DNA from: Porticoccaceae bacterium
GTDB taxonomy: Bacteria; Pseudomonadota; Gammaproteobacteria; Pseudomonadales; Porticoccaceae
Length of the DNA: 64,000 nt
Reading direction: 5' to 3'
Assembly (NCBI GenBank): GCA_021773435.1
Contig: JAJFKC010000007.1
Span: forward strand, 186,001-250,000
Every line of letters starts with the position of its first letter. The first letter of the stretch is position 1. Below, one piece after another: positions 18,610 to 29,172 of this stretch. The translations under genes and the position numbers were made by a program. The notes beneath the pieces were generated by a model. It saw only the letters and a list, made by a program, of their open reading frames with translations, did no database searches and was not told the origin of the DNA.

Positions 18610-20232
18610 GTGAAAAAAACCTACCACCACGATGTCCTGATCATTGGTAGCGGCGCTGCTGGCATGGCCCTTGCCCTGCAACTTGACCCTGAACTTCGCG
18701 TCGCGATACTCAGCAAAGATCGACTCCAGACCGGGTCTACCTGGTTAGCTCAAGGCGGTATCGCTGCGGCGCTGGATGAATCCGACAGCATTGATTCCCA
18801 TGTCACCGACACTATCAAAGCCGGTGCCGGTCTGTGCCACGATGACGTTGTGCGCGCGACCCTGGAGCAAGGCCCTGCGGCACTGCAGTGGCTTATTGAT
18901 CAGGGTGTTGAATTTACCAGGGATGATCACGGCAATGATTTCCACCTCACTCAGGAGGGAGGCCACAGTCATCGCCGCATCCTCCACACTGCTGATGCGA
19001 CTGGGCAAGCAGTATCCGGTACCCTGGCCGATCAAGTTCAGTCAAAGTCTTATATCGATGTTTTTGAGCATCATGTTGTGGTTGACCTGACTACTCAGGC
19101 AGATTCCGATTCCCGAAGCCTTCGGTGTAACGGGGCTTATGTGCTGGACAAACATGCTGAGCGGGTCTCTCTGTTTCAGGCCAAAATAGTCGTGCTGGCG
19201 ACGGGTGGTGCCAGCAAGGCCTACCTGTACACCAGCAATTCAGATGGTGCCAGCGGTGATGGCATCGCTGTCGCCTGGCGACGTGGTTGTCGCGTCGCTA
19301 ATATGGAATTCAATCAATTTCATCCAACCTGCCTGTTTCACCCTAAAGCCAAGTCCTTTCTTGTTTCCGAAGCATTACGCGGCGAGGGCGCGCACCTGCT
19401 GTTACCCAATGGCAGTCGCTTTATGCATGACTTTCATCCAGATGCAGAACTCGCTCCTCGAGATATTGTTGCCCGGGCTATCGACCATGAAATGAAACGC
19501 CTGGGTGCAGACTGTGTGTATCTCGATATCAGTCACAAACCCGCTGAATTTATCAATACCCACTTCCCGACTGTTAGCGCCCAGTGCCTCGAATTCGGCA
19601 TTGATATCACCAAACAGCCAATCCCGGTAGTGCCCGCAGCCCATTACACCTGTGGCGGCATCGTCACCGATATCGACGGTCATACCGATTTAAAAAACCT
19701 CTATGCGATCGGTGAATGCTCGTTTACCGGGCTCCACGGTGCCAACCGCATGGCAAGTAATTCGCTGCTGGAATGTCTGGTCTTCGCAAGCTCTGCCGCA
19801 CAATCTATCGACCGGGAAATTCACGCTGTTGCAGCGCCCAGTTATACCAAGGCCTGGGATTCCTCCCGCGTCACCTCTTCGGATGAAGATGTGGTGATCT
19901 CCCACAACTGGGATGAATTGAGACGCTTTATGTGGGATTACGTGGGTATTGTGCGCACCCGCAAGCGACTGGAACGGGCCGAGCATCGGATTCGATTGTT
20001 GCAGCGGGAGATTCAGGAATACTACCGAAACTATAAGGTTAGCCGCGATATACTGGAATTACGCAACCTTGCTGTAGTGGCAGATCTGATTATCCGCTCC
20101 GCACTGTTACGCAAAGAAAGCCGCGGCCTGCATTACACGCTGGATCATCCGGAACTATCTCAGGTGGCGAAAGACACTATCCTGGTACCGATGAACTTTG
20201 CCGGTCAGGACATTATCGTTAGTAAAAGCTAG
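18610..20232 (+). CDS. nadB: L-aspartate oxidase
   Basis: FAD enzyme oxidising L-aspartate to iminoaspartate, first step of NAD synthesis. The 540 residues are full length. Seen: dinucleotide-binding [16 protein letters not shown] (8-23), the flavin-domain segment [25 protein letters not shown], and [18 protein letters not shown] near residue 380. The start is GTG at 18610 with CTGGTG context and no strong ribosome-binding site. Divergent from rpoE across a 249-bp intergenic region. Its last five codons are duplicated just after the stop. Confidence 0.95.
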   Translation: MKKTYHHDVLIIGSGAAGMALALQLDPELRVAILSKDRLQTGSTWLAQGGIAAALDESDSIDSHVTDTIKAGAGLCHDDVVRATLEQGPAALQWLIDQGVEFTRDDHGNDFHLTQEGGHSHRRILHTADATGQAVSGTLADQVQSKSYIDVFEHHVVVDLTTQADSDSRSLRCNGAYVLDKHAERVSLFQAKIVVLATGGASKAYLYTSNSDGASGDGIAVAWRRGCRVANMEFNQFHPTCLFHPKAKSFLVSEALRGEGAHLLLPNGSRFMHDFHPDAELAPRDIVARAIDHEMKRLGADCVYLDISHKPAEFINTHFPTVSAQCLEFGIDITKQPIPVVPAAHYTCGGIVTDIDGHTDLKNLYAIGECSFTGLHGANRMASNSLLECLVFASSAAQSIDREIHAVAAPSYTKAWDSSRVTSSDEDVVISHNWDELRRFMWDYVGIVRTRKRLERAEHRIRLLQREIQEYYRNYKVSRDILELRNLAVVADLIIRSALLRKESRGLHYTLDHPELSQVAKDTILVPMNFAGQDIIVSKS

Positions 20233-20247
20233 GTTAGTAAAAACTAG
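20218..20247. repeat. 15-bp tandem duplication of the nadB 3' end including its stop
   Basis: GTTAGTAAAAGCTAG (20218-20232, encoding the last residues and stop) is followed directly by GTTAGTAAAAACTAG (20233-20247), one mismatch. Confidence 0.9.
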
Positions 20248-20278
20248 CAGCGTCGGAAATGCTCAAGTCTGTTTCGCA

Positions 20279-20788
20279 TTACAACCTGGCCATTGATCTG
20301 GCAACAGCCAGTAATCGGCCAAAATCTTCTTGTCCAAGCATGCCAGGAAATATCGGCAACTGACTGTATCGAAAAAAATATCGAGGCAAATAACAACAGC
20401 GCTGGCGATAACTTTCAGGAGTCGGATAAGCCAGCATCACTAACCAGTGACTGACATATTTTACCCGACAACTCAGGCGCTCTTCGCTCGGCTCACTATT
20501 TGGCAAACCGGCAGATGAAAGTCTCGTAGATGGTAGCGGGGCAGATAACAGCCCGGCAGAAATCTTTTGTTCAACAATATCAATCAGCAAATTATCAATA
20601 TCGGGATAAGCCCAACGTCGTCGCCACAACATAACGACGTATAGACCTAACAGCCCGCACAACGACAACTTCACCCCTGGCTCAAGCGGTAACAGTATAA
20701 GCAAACCAAGGGTTATCAATGCAGCCATACCCTGCAAACGAGACAGGCTTGTGGTTGGGCTGCGCTTGAACTTAAGAAGCTGCGTCAC
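20279..20788 (-). CDS. CptA/YgfX-like membrane protein
   Basis: The 169-residue protein has two close N-terminal membrane segments (LQGMAALITLGLLILLPL, GVKLSLCGLLGLYVVMLW, about 17-58) followed by a soluble domain. Position directly after sdhE, overlapping it by 17 bp, matches ygfX (cptA) of E. coli, a small membrane protein of the SdhE pair described as acting on cytoskeletal proteins or membrane homeostasis. It is longer than YgfX (135) and sequence similarity is weak, so the name rests mainly on position and topology. The start is GTG at 20788. Confidence 0.55.
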   Translation of the reverse strand: MTQLLKFKRSPTTSLSRLQGMAALITLGLLILLPLEPGVKLSLCGLLGLYVVMLWRRRWAYPDIDNLLIDIVEQKISAGLLSAPLPSTRLSSAGLPNSEPSEERLSCRVKYVSHWLVMLAYPTPESYRQRCCYLPRYFFRYSQLPIFPGMLGQEDFGRLLAVARSMARL

Positions 20789-21017
20789 GGTGACTCAAAA
20801 TCACGTTAACAATTTCACGAATCTCTTTATCTTCAGGCACTTTGCTGCGCAATAACCAGCCAAACAAGTCTTGATCCTCACAATCAAGTAACTGCTGATA
20901 GCGCTGTTGATCTTCGACTGGTAAGCCTGGATAAATATTTTCGGCAAAGGGCAGAAAGATGAGATCAAGTTCCAGCATACCCCTGCGACTAGCCCAAAAA
21001 AGCCTATTTTTATCCAT
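20772..21017 (-). CDS. sdhE: FAD assembly factor SdhE
   Basis: Small helical protein that promotes covalent FAD attachment to succinate dehydrogenase SdhA. The 81 residues carry the signature RRGMLELD (12-19), containing the RGxxE element needed for flavinylation, and the DQDLFGWLL block. It is divergent from ygfZ with a 175-bp gap, as in many relatives, and overlaps the cptA-like gene. Confidence 0.93.
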   Translation of the reverse strand: MDKNRLFWASRRGMLELDLIFLPFAENIYPGLPVEDQQRYQQLLDCEDQDLFGWLLRSKVPEDKEIREIVNVILSHRDAAS

Positions 21018-21192
21018 TCAGCGAGTCTAATAAATTCACGAAGGGTAATTATAATAGAATGCACTCTAGACCCGCCATGGTTGGTAGTATTTCCCAACTT
21101 CGATAATAGCTATCGTGGCTACCAATACCAGTGCTGATAGACCAGAATGCTGGTCTATCAATATGAACAAGCAACAATGAGTATTCGGCAAT

Positions 21193-22215
21193 ATGACTAA
21201 CTGGCAACAATTTCTTGAAGCATCCGGCGCCCAGTGGCGCGATGATGTCGTAACGTCCTTTGGCGAAATGCCCGGGGACTATGGCAATCTAACCAACACA
21301 GTAAGTGACCTGGGCAATGTAGCGATATTGTCGGCTCAAGGATCCGATTCAGCTAAATTCTTGCAGGGTCAAAGCACCTGCGATTTACTGGGCCTCGAGC
21401 CAGGCCGTTCTACGCCGGGGGCTATATGCAACCCGAAAGGCAGAATGATCACCACGTTTCTGGCTTATAAAGTATCGGACAAACAAATTTTACTATCGAT
21501 GGATAAACCTCTGGTTGAAACCAGCCTGGCAACCCTCGACAAGTACGCTGCGTTTTTCAAAACCACCTTAAGCGATTGTAGCGACACCCACCGCCAATTC
21601 GGCATCGCCGGGCCGTCAGTCAAACAGGAATTACTTAAATTTTTCCCGGCCGTACGAGCTCCGAATCATTTCGTTACAGACGATGTCGGCAATATTTTAA
21701 ACTGCCTCAACGACAGTCTGTTCACCATCGTCACAAAAACTAATCAAGCTGAATCCCTGTGGCGAGATCTGACAACGACCTTGACAACAGCGGGCCTCCC
21801 CTGGTGGCAATTGCAGCTAATTCGAGCGGGCCTGGCCTCGGTTAGCGCCGAGTTGAGCGAACAATTTGTGCCGCAAATGCTGAACCTCCAGGCTACCGGG
21901 GCCATCAGTTTTAGCAAGGGTTGTTACACCGGTCAGGAAGTCGTTGCCCGAATGCAGTATCTGGGCAAACTCAAACGCCGTACCTATATTGTTGAAGCGG
22001 CATCGCCAACGCCCCCGCCGGCCGGAACGGAGATTGCGACGATACACGGGAAATTAGTCGGCACCGTCATCAATGCTGCTGCTTCAGATGCAAGCAACTT
22101 CTCAATGCTCGCCGTGTTGCGAGAAACCGCTTTAGCGCAGGATGAATTAGTAATCGCCGAGCAGACAATTCCAGTCAAGATAAGTGCTCTGCCCTACGAG
22201 CTCGCCGAACAGTGA
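21193..22215 (+). CDS. ygfZ: Folate-binding protein YgfZ
   Basis: Tetrahydrofolate-dependent protein that supports iron-sulfur enzymes such as MiaB. The 340 residues show the glycine-cleavage T-protein fold start (LSAQGSDSAKFLQGQSTCDL) and the diagnostic KGCYTGQEVVARMQYLGKLKRR-type motif (cysteine near residue 245), needed for function. The downstream membrane-protein gene overlaps its stop by four bases. Confidence 0.93.
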   Translation: MTNWQQFLEASGAQWRDDVVTSFGEMPGDYGNLTNTVSDLGNVAILSAQGSDSAKFLQGQSTCDLLGLEPGRSTPGAICNPKGRMITTFLAYKVSDKQILLSMDKPLVETSLATLDKYAAFFKTTLSDCSDTHRQFGIAGPSVKQELLKFFPAVRAPNHFVTDDVGNILNCLNDSLFTIVTKTNQAESLWRDLTTTLTTAGLPWWQLQLIRAGLASVSAELSEQFVPQMLNLQATGAISFSKGCYTGQEVVARMQYLGKLKRRTYIVEAASPTPPPAGTEIATIHGKLVGTVINAAASDASNFSMLAVLRETALAQDELVIAEQTIPVKISALPYELAEQ

Positions 22216-22655
22216 TCTCGTGGTTGTCTCAATACCAGGAAATATTTACCTGGTTGGCCCTGGCTTCTGCCATCACCTTTGTGGTGAGCCTGGTGTCACT
22301 ACCCTGGTTGGTGGCAAGGATCCCAGAAGATTATTTTCTGCATAGTGAGCGCCATGGTGGCCCATTCAAAGTAGACCACCCCATCGTCAGAGTCTTGCTC
22401 TTAATTGGGAAAAACACGCTCGGCATTACCCTGCTAGTCGGCGGTTTCATCATGTTGTTTATTCCCGGGCAAGGCCTGTTAACTGTAGCCATGGGTCTGT
22501 TGTTGATGGATTACCCCGGCAAATTTGAGCTGGAGCAGCGCCTGGCCAAAAATAATGCAGTGCTTAGTGGCCTGAACTGGCTGCGTGCTCGCGCCAACAC
22601 CGCTCCGTTAAAGATAGACACACGGGATAAAACTGACGACTGTACTACCGACTGA
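22212..22655 (+). CDS. PGPGW-type small membrane protein
   Basis: Function unknown. The 147 residues show an N-terminal membrane segment (ITFVVSLVSLPWLVARI) and a second hydrophobic hairpin (NTLGITLLVGGFIMLFIPGQG, LLTVAMGLLLMDYPGKFELE), the pattern of the PGPGW transmembrane family. The GTG start forms a GTGA overlap with the ygfZ stop, so translation is coupled and a joint function is possible but unproven. Confidence 0.6.
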   Translation: MISWLSQYQEIFTWLALASAITFVVSLVSLPWLVARIPEDYFLHSERHGGPFKVDHPIVRVLLLIGKNTLGITLLVGGFIMLFIPGQGLLTVAMGLLLMDYPGKFELEQRLAKNNAVLSGLNWLRARANTAPLKIDTRDKTDDCTTD

Positions 22656-22691
22656 CAACCTTACTCCTGGTCTTTTGCTGATGGCCAGGTA

Positions 22692-23078
22692 CTAATGATC
22701 AACGGACAGAAGTTCGATTTTATAACCATCGGGATCTTCTACAAAGGCCAGTACAGTGCTGCCATGCATCATTGGCCCAGGCTCTCTGACCACGCTGCCT
22801 CCTTTCGCACGAATTTCTTCGCATGTCGCGTAAACATCTTCGACGCCTATAGCAATATGGCCGTATGCGGTGCCAAGATTGTAGCTTGAGGTCTCCCAAT
22901 TGTGGGTTAACTCCAACACGGTGTTATCTTTTTCATGGCCATAGCCCAAGAAAGCCAGCGTGAATTTACCGTCGGGAAAATCCATCTTGCGCAACAATTC
23001 CATACCCATAAATTCCGTATAAAAACCAATGGATTTTTCCAGATCACCAACTCTTAACATGGTGTGTAAATATTTCAT
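22692..23078 (-). CDS. gloA: Lactoylglutathione lyase (glyoxalase I)
   Basis: Isomerises the methylglyoxal-glutathione adduct to S-lactoylglutathione. The 128 residues match bacterial GloA. Metal ligands visible in two beta-alpha repeats: H5 in YLHTMLRVGDLE, a glutamate in TVLELTHNWE, H in YGHIAIGVEDV, and E in YKIELLSVD. The set with two His and two Glu fits the Ni/Co-type enzyme. A single gene between the ygfZ operon and argG, convergent with the former. Confidence 0.93.
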   Translation of the reverse strand: MKYLHTMLRVGDLEKSIGFYTEFMGMELLRKMDFPDGKFTLAFLGYGHEKDNTVLELTHNWETSSYNLGTAYGHIAIGVEDVYATCEEIRAKGGSVVREPGPMMHGSTVLAFVEDPDGYKIELLSVDH

Positions 23079-23161
23079 TTCTTCTCCTCTCGCTATTTGA
23101 TATCACTTGCACACGGGTATTCTTATCAAGAAAGTTACACCCGGATAGCGACACACTAAAA

Positions 23162-24403
23162 TCAACGCCGATTTTTGTCCGCAGCAATCCGCAATCGCAG
23201 GGCGTTGATTTTAATAAAGCCCTCTGCATCCTGTTGATCGTAGGCACCAGCATCGTCATCGAAAGTCGCGATACGTTCATCAAACAAACTGTCGTCAGAT
23301 TTTCGACCGACTACAATGACATTGCCTTTATAGAGTTTTAATCTCACGACGCCATTCACGTATTGCTGGGATTCATCGATCATGGTTTGCAACATCCGTC
23401 GCTCCGGCGACCACCAGTAACCGTTGTAAATCAAGCTGGCATAACGAGGCATTAGCTCGTCTTTAAGGTGGGCCACTTCGCGGTCGAGAGTGATCGATTC
23501 AATCGCCCGATGGGCTTTGAGCATAATGGTACCGCCAGGGGTTTCATAGCAGCCCCGCGCTTTCATACCCACGTAGCGATTTTCGACGATATCGGTGCGG
23601 CCAATGCCGTGTTCACCACCCAGTTCATTAAGCCTGGTTAGCACTTCAGCAGGCGTCATGGCGATGTCATCAATGGCAACGATATCGCCCGCCTGATAGC
23701 TGAGTTCCATGTAGAGCGCCTGGTCTGGCGCCTGCTCGGGAGACACACTCCAGCGCCACATGTCTTCTTCCGCTTCGGCCCAGGGGTTCTCAAGAATGTC
23801 GCCTTCATAGGAGATATGCAGCAAATTAGCATCCATGGAATAAGGCGATTTTTTCTTTTGACTGGCAAAGTCGACCGGGATATTGCGCTCCTGACAATAG
23901 GCCATCAAGGTTTCACGGGATGTTAAATCCCATTCTCGCCAGGGCGCAATAACCTTTATACCGGGCTTCAGCGCATAGGCTCCCAACTCAAAACGCACCT
24001 GGTCATTACCCTTACCGGTTGCCCCATGGGAGATCGCATCAGCGCCAGTTTCGTTGGCAATCTCCACCAGCCGTTTAGCGATCAACGGGCGAGCAATGGA
24101 TGTGCCCAACAGATACTCGCCTTCGTAAATAGCATTAGCGCGAAACATCGGATAAACGAAATCACGAACAAACTCCTGACGCAAATCATCAATGTAGATT
24201 TCTTTAATGCCCATGGCCTCGGCCTTGGCTCGCGCTGGTTCCACCTCTTCACCCTGGCCTATATCAGCGGTGAAGGTCACCACCTCACAGTCATAAGTGT
24301 CTTGCAACCAGCGCACAATTACAGAGGTATCAAGACCGCCGGAATAAGCTAAAACAACTTTATTGATCTGGGATCGATTCAATTTGGACACACTGCGCTC
24401 CAC
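23162..24403 (-). CDS. argG: Argininosuccinate synthase
   Basis: Joins citrulline and aspartate with ATP in arginine synthesis. The 413 residues show the ATP-binding [16 protein letters not shown] (about 18-33), [13 protein letters not shown], and the [16 protein letters not shown] block. The start taken is GTG at 24403; a start some residues later would match shorter homologues beginning close to the ATP motif, so the first 10-14 residues are uncertain. argD and argF lie about 2.7 kb away on the other strand. Confidence 0.95.
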   Translation of the reverse strand: MERSVSKLNRSQINKVVLAYSGGLDTSVIVRWLQDTYDCEVVTFTADIGQGEEVEPARAKAEAMGIKEIYIDDLRQEFVRDFVYPMFRANAIYEGEYLLGTSIARPLIAKRLVEIANETGADAISHGATGKGNDQVRFELGAYALKPGIKVIAPWREWDLTSRETLMAYCQERNIPVDFASQKKKSPYSMDANLLHISYEGDILENPWAEAEEDMWRWSVSPEQAPDQALYMELSYQAGDIVAIDDIAMTPAEVLTRLNELGGEHGIGRTDIVENRYVGMKARGCYETPGGTIMLKAHRAIESITLDREVAHLKDELMPRYASLIYNGYWWSPERRMLQTMIDESQQYVNGVVRLKLYKGNVIVVGRKSDDSLFDERIATFDDDAGAYDQQDAEGFIKINALRLRIAADKNRR

Positions 24404-24665
24404 TGAAATATTCGGGCATTGGGGGATTCAATGTACAACAGTGAATTTTAGACTGCCTGCGCATTGATTAATAGAATAGTGACGGCTAGCGCTTTAATTA
24501 ATGACAACTCTGGGTAAAGATCAATGAGTCCCTCTGGCAAAGCAGACTTATGAAAGGCAGCGTCCAATAATGGATAGCCTGTCGCGACCAGGTACTTTCC
24601 GGTAGGATGCACGCCCAGGTAAAATGCCCAATTCTTCAGGTTCAGACAGGTATTAAATCAACTCA

Positions 24666-25709
24666 ATGGACACACTCACCATCACTCGCCCAGACGACTG
24701 GCACCTGCATTTACGCAACGGCGCCGCTCTGGATAATACTGTCAGTGATGCCGCCCGAAATTTCGCCCGGGCAATGGTCATGCCCAACCTGGCACCGCCA
24801 TTGGTAAATACCGATCAGGCGAGCAATTATCGAGAACAAATCCTGGCCGCCCGACCCCAGGGCAGTGCCTGGCAACCGTTGATGACACTCTACCTGACCG
24901 ATAACACCACGGCTCAGGACGTCGATGCAGCGGTGGACAGCAGCATTATTTATGGCATCAAATACTATCCCGCCGGGGCAACGACAAATTCCGCATCGGG
25001 TGTTACCGATATTAAAAAGACCTATAAAGTGCTGGAGCACATGCAGACATTGGGCATGCCATTGCAAATTCACGGTGAAGTCACTGATCCCAATATCGAT
25101 ATCTTTGATCGGGAAGCGGTGTTTATTGATCGCTTACTGACACCGCTGGCAAAGCGCTTTCCTGAGCTTAAAATTATTCTGGAGCACGTAACCACTCAAG
25201 AAGCGGTGACCTTTGTCATCGAAAGCAGTCCCTCAATTGCTGCTACCATCACCCCCCAGCATTTACTATTCAACCGCAATCACCTGCTGGTCGGCGGCAT
25301 ACGTCCCCACCTTTATTGCCTGCCCGTGCTAAAACGAGACATCCATCAGCAAGCACTGATTAAGGCCGCCACAAGCGGTAATACGAAATTCTTTCTCGGT
25401 ACGGACTCCGCACCCCATTCTCAAACCAACAAGGAAAGTGCCTGCGGTTGCGCGGGCTGTTATTCTCATCACGCGGCCATTGAGCTTTATGCCGAAGCCT
25501 TTGATCAAGCTGACGCTCTTAACATGCTAGAGGGTTTTGCCAGCCACTTTGGCGCTGATTATTACGGCCTGCCTAGAAATACCGAGACCATTACCCTGAG
25601 CCAAAAAGCCTGGCAAACGCCGAATATCTGCCAACTCGGCGGCGAGGTTTTGACCCCACTGCATGCGGGGCAGCAACTCCGGTGGCAAGTCATCGAGGAG
25701 GAACAATAA
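24666..25709 (+). CDS. pyrC: Dihydroorotase
   Basis: Zinc enzyme cyclising carbamoyl aspartate to dihydroorotate in pyrimidine synthesis. The 347 residues match class II PyrC of gammaproteobacteria. Seen: HxH zinc ligands in DDWHLHLRNG (H13, H15), the carbamylated-lysine segment IKYYPAGATTNS (lysine near 99), QIHGEVTD, EHVTTQEAV, and the GTDSAPH catalytic aspartate block. The 262 bp upstream, shared with divergent argG, show no clear operator. Confidence 0.96.
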   Translation: MDTLTITRPDDWHLHLRNGAALDNTVSDAARNFARAMVMPNLAPPLVNTDQASNYREQILAARPQGSAWQPLMTLYLTDNTTAQDVDAAVDSSIIYGIKYYPAGATTNSASGVTDIKKTYKVLEHMQTLGMPLQIHGEVTDPNIDIFDREAVFIDRLLTPLAKRFPELKIILEHVTTQEAVTFVIESSPSIAATITPQHLLFNRNHLLVGGIRPHLYCLPVLKRDIHQQALIKAATSGNTKFFLGTDSAPHSQTNKESACGCAGCYSHHAAIELYAEAFDQADALNMLEGFASHFGADYYGLPRNTETITLSQKAWQTPNICQLGGEVLTPLHAGQQLRWQVIEEEQ

Positions 25710-25723
25710 GTGGCAAGTGTTAC

Positions 25724-26383
25724 ATGACCAATCAGGAATCCTTTCTAATCAGCGACGATGACGCGTTTATGGCCACTCGATTCCGGGGCTTTTTGCCCGT
25801 GGTGATTGATGTGGAGACTGGCGGATTTGACGCCGATAACAATGCTCTGCTTGAAGTCGCCGCTGTTATGCTGACCATGGATGACTCGGGTCAGCTGGTT
25901 ATCGCTGAGACCATATCCCATAACGTCGAAGCTCACCCGGAGACAAGCTGCGAGCAGTCAGCCCTTGAGTTTACCGGTATTGATCCCGACGACCCGGCCC
26001 GAGATGCCCTGCACGAAAAAGATGCCCTGCACGAAATATTCCAGCTGGTTCGTCGCCAAGTTAAAGCCAGTGGCTGCAACCGCGCAGTTATGGTTGCCCA
26101 CAATGCCCATTTTGACCTCGGCTTTATTAACGCTGCGGTAGCGCGTAGTGATATCAAGCGAAATCCTTTCCACCCTTTCTCATGCTTTGATACGGCGACC
26201 CTGGCCGGTCTGGCATTTGGTCAAACGGTGCTGGCAAAAGCCTGCCAGGCTGCGGCTATACCTTTTAACAACGACAAAGCTCACAGCGCTGAATACGACG
26301 CAAAACGCACCGCGTTATTATTTTGTCATATTGTCAATAAATGGCAGAACCTGGGTGGCTGGCACGAGCCCAGTGTCGACTAA
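25724..26383 (+). CDS. rnt: Ribonuclease T
   Basis: DEDD-family 3'-5' exonuclease that trims tRNA CCA ends and matures stable RNAs. Seen: exonuclease motif I VVIDVETGGFDADNNALLE, motif II MVAHNAHFDLGFINAA, motif III HSAEYDAKRTA, and the conserved KRNPFHPFSCFDT. The frame opens at 25682 inside pyrC, but the ATG at 25724 gives a normal 219-residue protein. Residues about 94-105 are a six-residue in-frame tandem duplication (DALHEK/DALHEI) from 18-bp units at 26003-26038; homologues have the same overall length there, so it probably replaced rather than added residues. Confidence 0.94.
   Translation: MTNQESFLISDDDAFMATRFRGFLPVVIDVETGGFDADNNALLEVAAVMLTMDDSGQLVIAETISHNVEAHPETSCEQSALEFTGIDPDDPARDALHEKDALHEIFQLVRRQVKASGCNRAVMVAHNAHFDLGFINAAVARSDIKRNPFHPFSCFDTATLAGLAFGQTVLAKACQAAAIPFNNDKAHSAEYDAKRTALLFCHIVNKWQNLGGWHEPSVD
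26003..26038. repeat. 18-bp in-frame tandem duplication inside rnt
   Basis: GATGCCCTGCACGAAAAA (26003-26020) is followed by GATGCCCTGCACGAAATA (26021-26038), encoding DALHEK then DALHEI. Confidence 0.9.
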
Positions 26384-26417
26384 ATGTAAAAACCCAGGAA
26401 TATTACTGGCCATAAAA

Positions 26418-26438
26418 AAAGCGGGCATGGCCCGCTTT
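26418..26438 (-). terminator. Rho-independent terminator of grxD
   Basis: A perfect 9-bp stem, AAAGCGGGC / GCCCGCTTT, with a 3-nt loop; on the minus strand it continues as an unbroken T run. On the plus strand only a short TTT follows, so it may weakly serve rnt as well. Confidence 0.88.
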
Positions 26439-26460
26439 CACTCTATCTCAGAAAACACTA

Positions 26461-26802
26461 TCAATCGTCAGCGGCTACCCTATCGTCAACAACGGCAGCT
26501 TCTTTTACCAGAGTCTGTAGCTCACCGCTTTCAGACATCTCAGTGATGATGTCACCACCGCCCATTAATTCACCCTTGATCCATAATTGTGGAAAAGTCG
26601 GCCAGTTGGCATATTCGGGCAAGGCCGCACGAATTTCGGGATTGCTCAGAATATCAACATAGGCGAATCGCTCACCGCAAGCCATCAAAGCCTTTACCGA
26701 GTTGGCTGAAAAGCCACACTGGGGCTGATTTGGCGAACCCTTCATATACAGAATGATCGGATTAGTTTCGATTTGATCCCGTATGGTATCGACGACGTCC
26801 AT
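26461..26802 (-). CDS. grxD: Monothiol glutaredoxin Grx4
   Basis: CGFS-type glutaredoxin that carries or delivers [2Fe-2S] clusters, often with BolA. The 113 residues show LYMKGSPNQPQCGFSANSV (active-site CGFS near residue 30), the TFPQLWIKGELMGGGDI block with cis-proline and glutathione-binding residues. The acidic C-terminal tail (VVDDRVAADD) is a few residues longer than E. coli GrxD. Own terminator at 26418-26438. Confidence 0.95.
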   Translation of the reverse strand: MDVVDTIRDQIETNPIILYMKGSPNQPQCGFSANSVKALMACGERFAYVDILSNPEIRAALPEYANWPTFPQLWIKGELMGGGDIITEMSESGELQTLVKEAAVVDDRVAADD

Positions 26803-27086
26803 AGCAATGCACCTACATAATAGTTGATCAAGTTAGTGGGGTATTCTACCCTTACCTGCCCGTCAGGCATAGTGGTAAATGATTCGAAAAATAATTTGGT
26901 CGCTGATCAAATAGGTGTATGAAGTCCGTCAAAACTTCTTGTGAAGGCCGGGTATTGACTATAAAATGCCCGCCTTTTCCGGGCAGCAAACAGCTGCCTG
27001 TTTTATTTTGGGGTGGGCAATAATGGGTGGACAATATTAGCCACCTAAGCATAGCCTCGCCACCCGTAGGACCGCCAGGCCGCACA

Positions 27087-28268
27087 ATGACTAGCGATGC
27101 ACTGATGAATAATTACGGAACACGCACCATGAGCCTAGTTAAAGGTGAAGGTGCCTGGGCGTGGGACGACCAGGACAAACGTTATCTCGACGCCCTGGCG
27201 GGTATCGCTGTTTGTGGTTTGGGCCACGCCCATCCGGCGGTTACTGCCGCGATTCAGGAGCAAGCAGGCAAGTTGGTGCACTGTTCAAACCTGTATAACA
27301 TCCCTGCTCAGGAGCAGCTTGCCGACGTTTTGAAAGGCGTATCCGGCATGACCAATATGTTTTTTGGCAACTCTGGTGCCGAAGCCAACGAAGCGGCGAT
27401 TAAGCTGGCTCGCTTACACGGTCATCGCAAGAATATCGATGTCCCTACGATCATCGTTATGGAAAACTCCTTCCATGGCCGCACCCTCGCAACGCTTACG
27501 GCGACGGGCAATCGAAAAGTTCATGCCGGTTTTGAGCCTCTGGTACGTGGTTTTGCCCGCGCGCCTTTTGATGATATTGAGGCGCTGCAAACCATCGCCG
27601 CCAACAATCAGAATGTCGTCGCAGTGATGGTCGAACCCATACAGGGTGAAGGTGGTGTTTGTATTCCCGCCGACGATTATCTCAAACAGTTAAGAGTGCT
27701 TTGCGATGAAAACGACTGGTTACTCATCCTCGATGAAATTCAGACCGCCAATGGCCGCACCGGTAGTTTTTTCCATTATCAACAACATGACATCTATCCC
27801 GACGTGGTCACTATTGCCAAGGGTTTAGGCAACGGCATGCCCATCGGTGCTTGCCTGGCCCGAGGTCCGGCCTCTGAATTGATGCAGCCGGGCAATCACG
27901 GCTCCACCTTTGGCGGTAATCCCGTTGCCTGTGCAGCGGCGGTGGCTACTATCGCCGCCATTCAGCAAAACAGGCTTTGCCAGCGTGCCGCTACATTGGG
28001 CGCGAATTTGCTAGAACAGTTTGCCACGCAATTGGCTGACTGCAATACAGTTAAAGAAGTTCGCGGCAAAGGACTTATGATCGGTATTGAGCTGACTTTG
28101 CCCTGTGCCAAACTGGTCGGCCAGGCGGCCAATGCCGGTTTGCTTATTAATGTTACCGCAGACAATGTTATACGCTTGCTGCCCCCCCTTACCTTTAGCG
28201 ACGATCAGGCCCTGCAGCTGATTGAAATTTTGGTACCACTGATTAAGGCTTTCTCAGCGGAGAGCTAA
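27087..28268 (+). CDS. argD: Acetylornithine/succinyldiaminopimelate aminotransferase family
   Basis: PLP aminotransferase, most likely making N-acetylornithine in arginine synthesis because argF follows after one base. Seen: [55 protein letters not shown], and the PLP lysine in [14 protein letters not shown]. The frame opens at 27027; the ATG at 27087 (393 residues, [10 protein letters not shown]) is preferred because homologues start there. The 284 bp upstream holds promoters for this operon and for grxD but no clear operator was found. Confidence 0.94.
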   Translation: MTSDALMNNYGTRTMSLVKGEGAWAWDDQDKRYLDALAGIAVCGLGHAHPAVTAAIQEQAGKLVHCSNLYNIPAQEQLADVLKGVSGMTNMFFGNSGAEANEAAIKLARLHGHRKNIDVPTIIVMENSFHGRTLATLTATGNRKVHAGFEPLVRGFARAPFDDIEALQTIAANNQNVVAVMVEPIQGEGGVCIPADDYLKQLRVLCDENDWLLILDEIQTANGRTGSFFHYQQHDIYPDVVTIAKGLGNGMPIGACLARGPASELMQPGNHGSTFGGNPVACAAAVATIAAIQQNRLCQRAATLGANLLEQFATQLADCNTVKEVRGKGLMIGIELTLPCAKLVGQAANAGLLINVTADNVIRLLPPLTFSDDQALQLIEILVPLIKAFSAES

Positions 28269-28269
28269 T

Positions 28270-29172
28270 ATGTCCGTTCAGCATTTCTTAACTCTCTCTG
28301 ATTTATCTGGCGACACCTTAAAGTCGATTATCGACAATGCCATTCATTTAAAGCAAAAGACCGGCACGAGCACGATGTCTATGCAAGGCAAGGTCCTCGG
28401 CATGATTTTTGAGAAATCCTCGACCCGTACCCGGGTTTCTTTTGAAGCTGGCATGGCTCAACTCGGCGGCCACTCCATTTTCCTGTCGCCCACCGATACC
28501 CAGCTGGGTCGTGGTGAACCGGTAGAAGATACCGCCCGGGTGTTGTCGCGCATGGTCGACCTTATTATGGTTCGCACCTTCGCCCATGAACGCATCGAGA
28601 TTTTTGCCAGGCACGCCAGTGTGCCGGTCATAAACGCGTTGACGGATGATTACCATCCCTGCCAGCTGCTCGCTGATATGCAGACTTATAAAGAACATCG
28701 TGGTGATATCGCTGGCAAAACCGTGGCATGGATCGGCGATGGCAATAATATGTGCCAGTCTTATATTAAAGCTGCGGCACAATTTGATTTCGAACTGCGC
28801 ATCGCCTGCCCAGACGATTACCGACCACGGGCTAATGTGATAAAAGCGCATAGTTCACGAATTAGCATAAGTGATAATCCGCAACAGGCGGTCAAAAATG
28901 CCGATCTTGTGGTCACCGATACCTGGGCTTCGATGGGTCAGGAAGCCGAAAAGGCCAAGCGAGAAAAAATCTTTGCCGCCTATCAGGTCAACCATGAACT
29001 GATGGCTGAGGCAGCCAACGACGCACTTTTTATGCATTGCCTACCCGCCTATCGAGGCCTCGAAGTCAGCGCAGAATTGCTCGATGATCCAAATTACTCC
29101 GTGGTCTGGGATGAAGCCGAAAACCGTCTCCACGCACAAAAAGCCCTGATGCTGCATCTGCTCGATTTCTAA
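28270..29172 (+). CDS. argF: Ornithine carbamoyltransferase
   Basis: Forms citrulline from ornithine and carbamoyl phosphate. The 300 residues show the carbamoyl-phosphate motif [10 protein letters not shown] (about 51-60), [11 protein letters not shown], the ornithine-loop segment DTWASMGQE, and the catalytic [10 protein letters not shown]. One base separates it from argD, so it is the second gene of an argDF operon, the anabolic arrangement. Confidence 0.96.
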   Translation: MSVQHFLTLSDLSGDTLKSIIDNAIHLKQKTGTSTMSMQGKVLGMIFEKSSTRTRVSFEAGMAQLGGHSIFLSPTDTQLGRGEPVEDTARVLSRMVDLIMVRTFAHERIEIFARHASVPVINALTDDYHPCQLLADMQTYKEHRGDIAGKTVAWIGDGNNMCQSYIKAAAQFDFELRIACPDDYRPRANVIKAHSSRISISDNPQQAVKNADLVVTDTWASMGQEAEKAKREKIFAAYQVNHELMAEAANDALFMHCLPAYRGLEVSAELLDDPNYSVVWDEAENRLHAQKALMLHLLDF

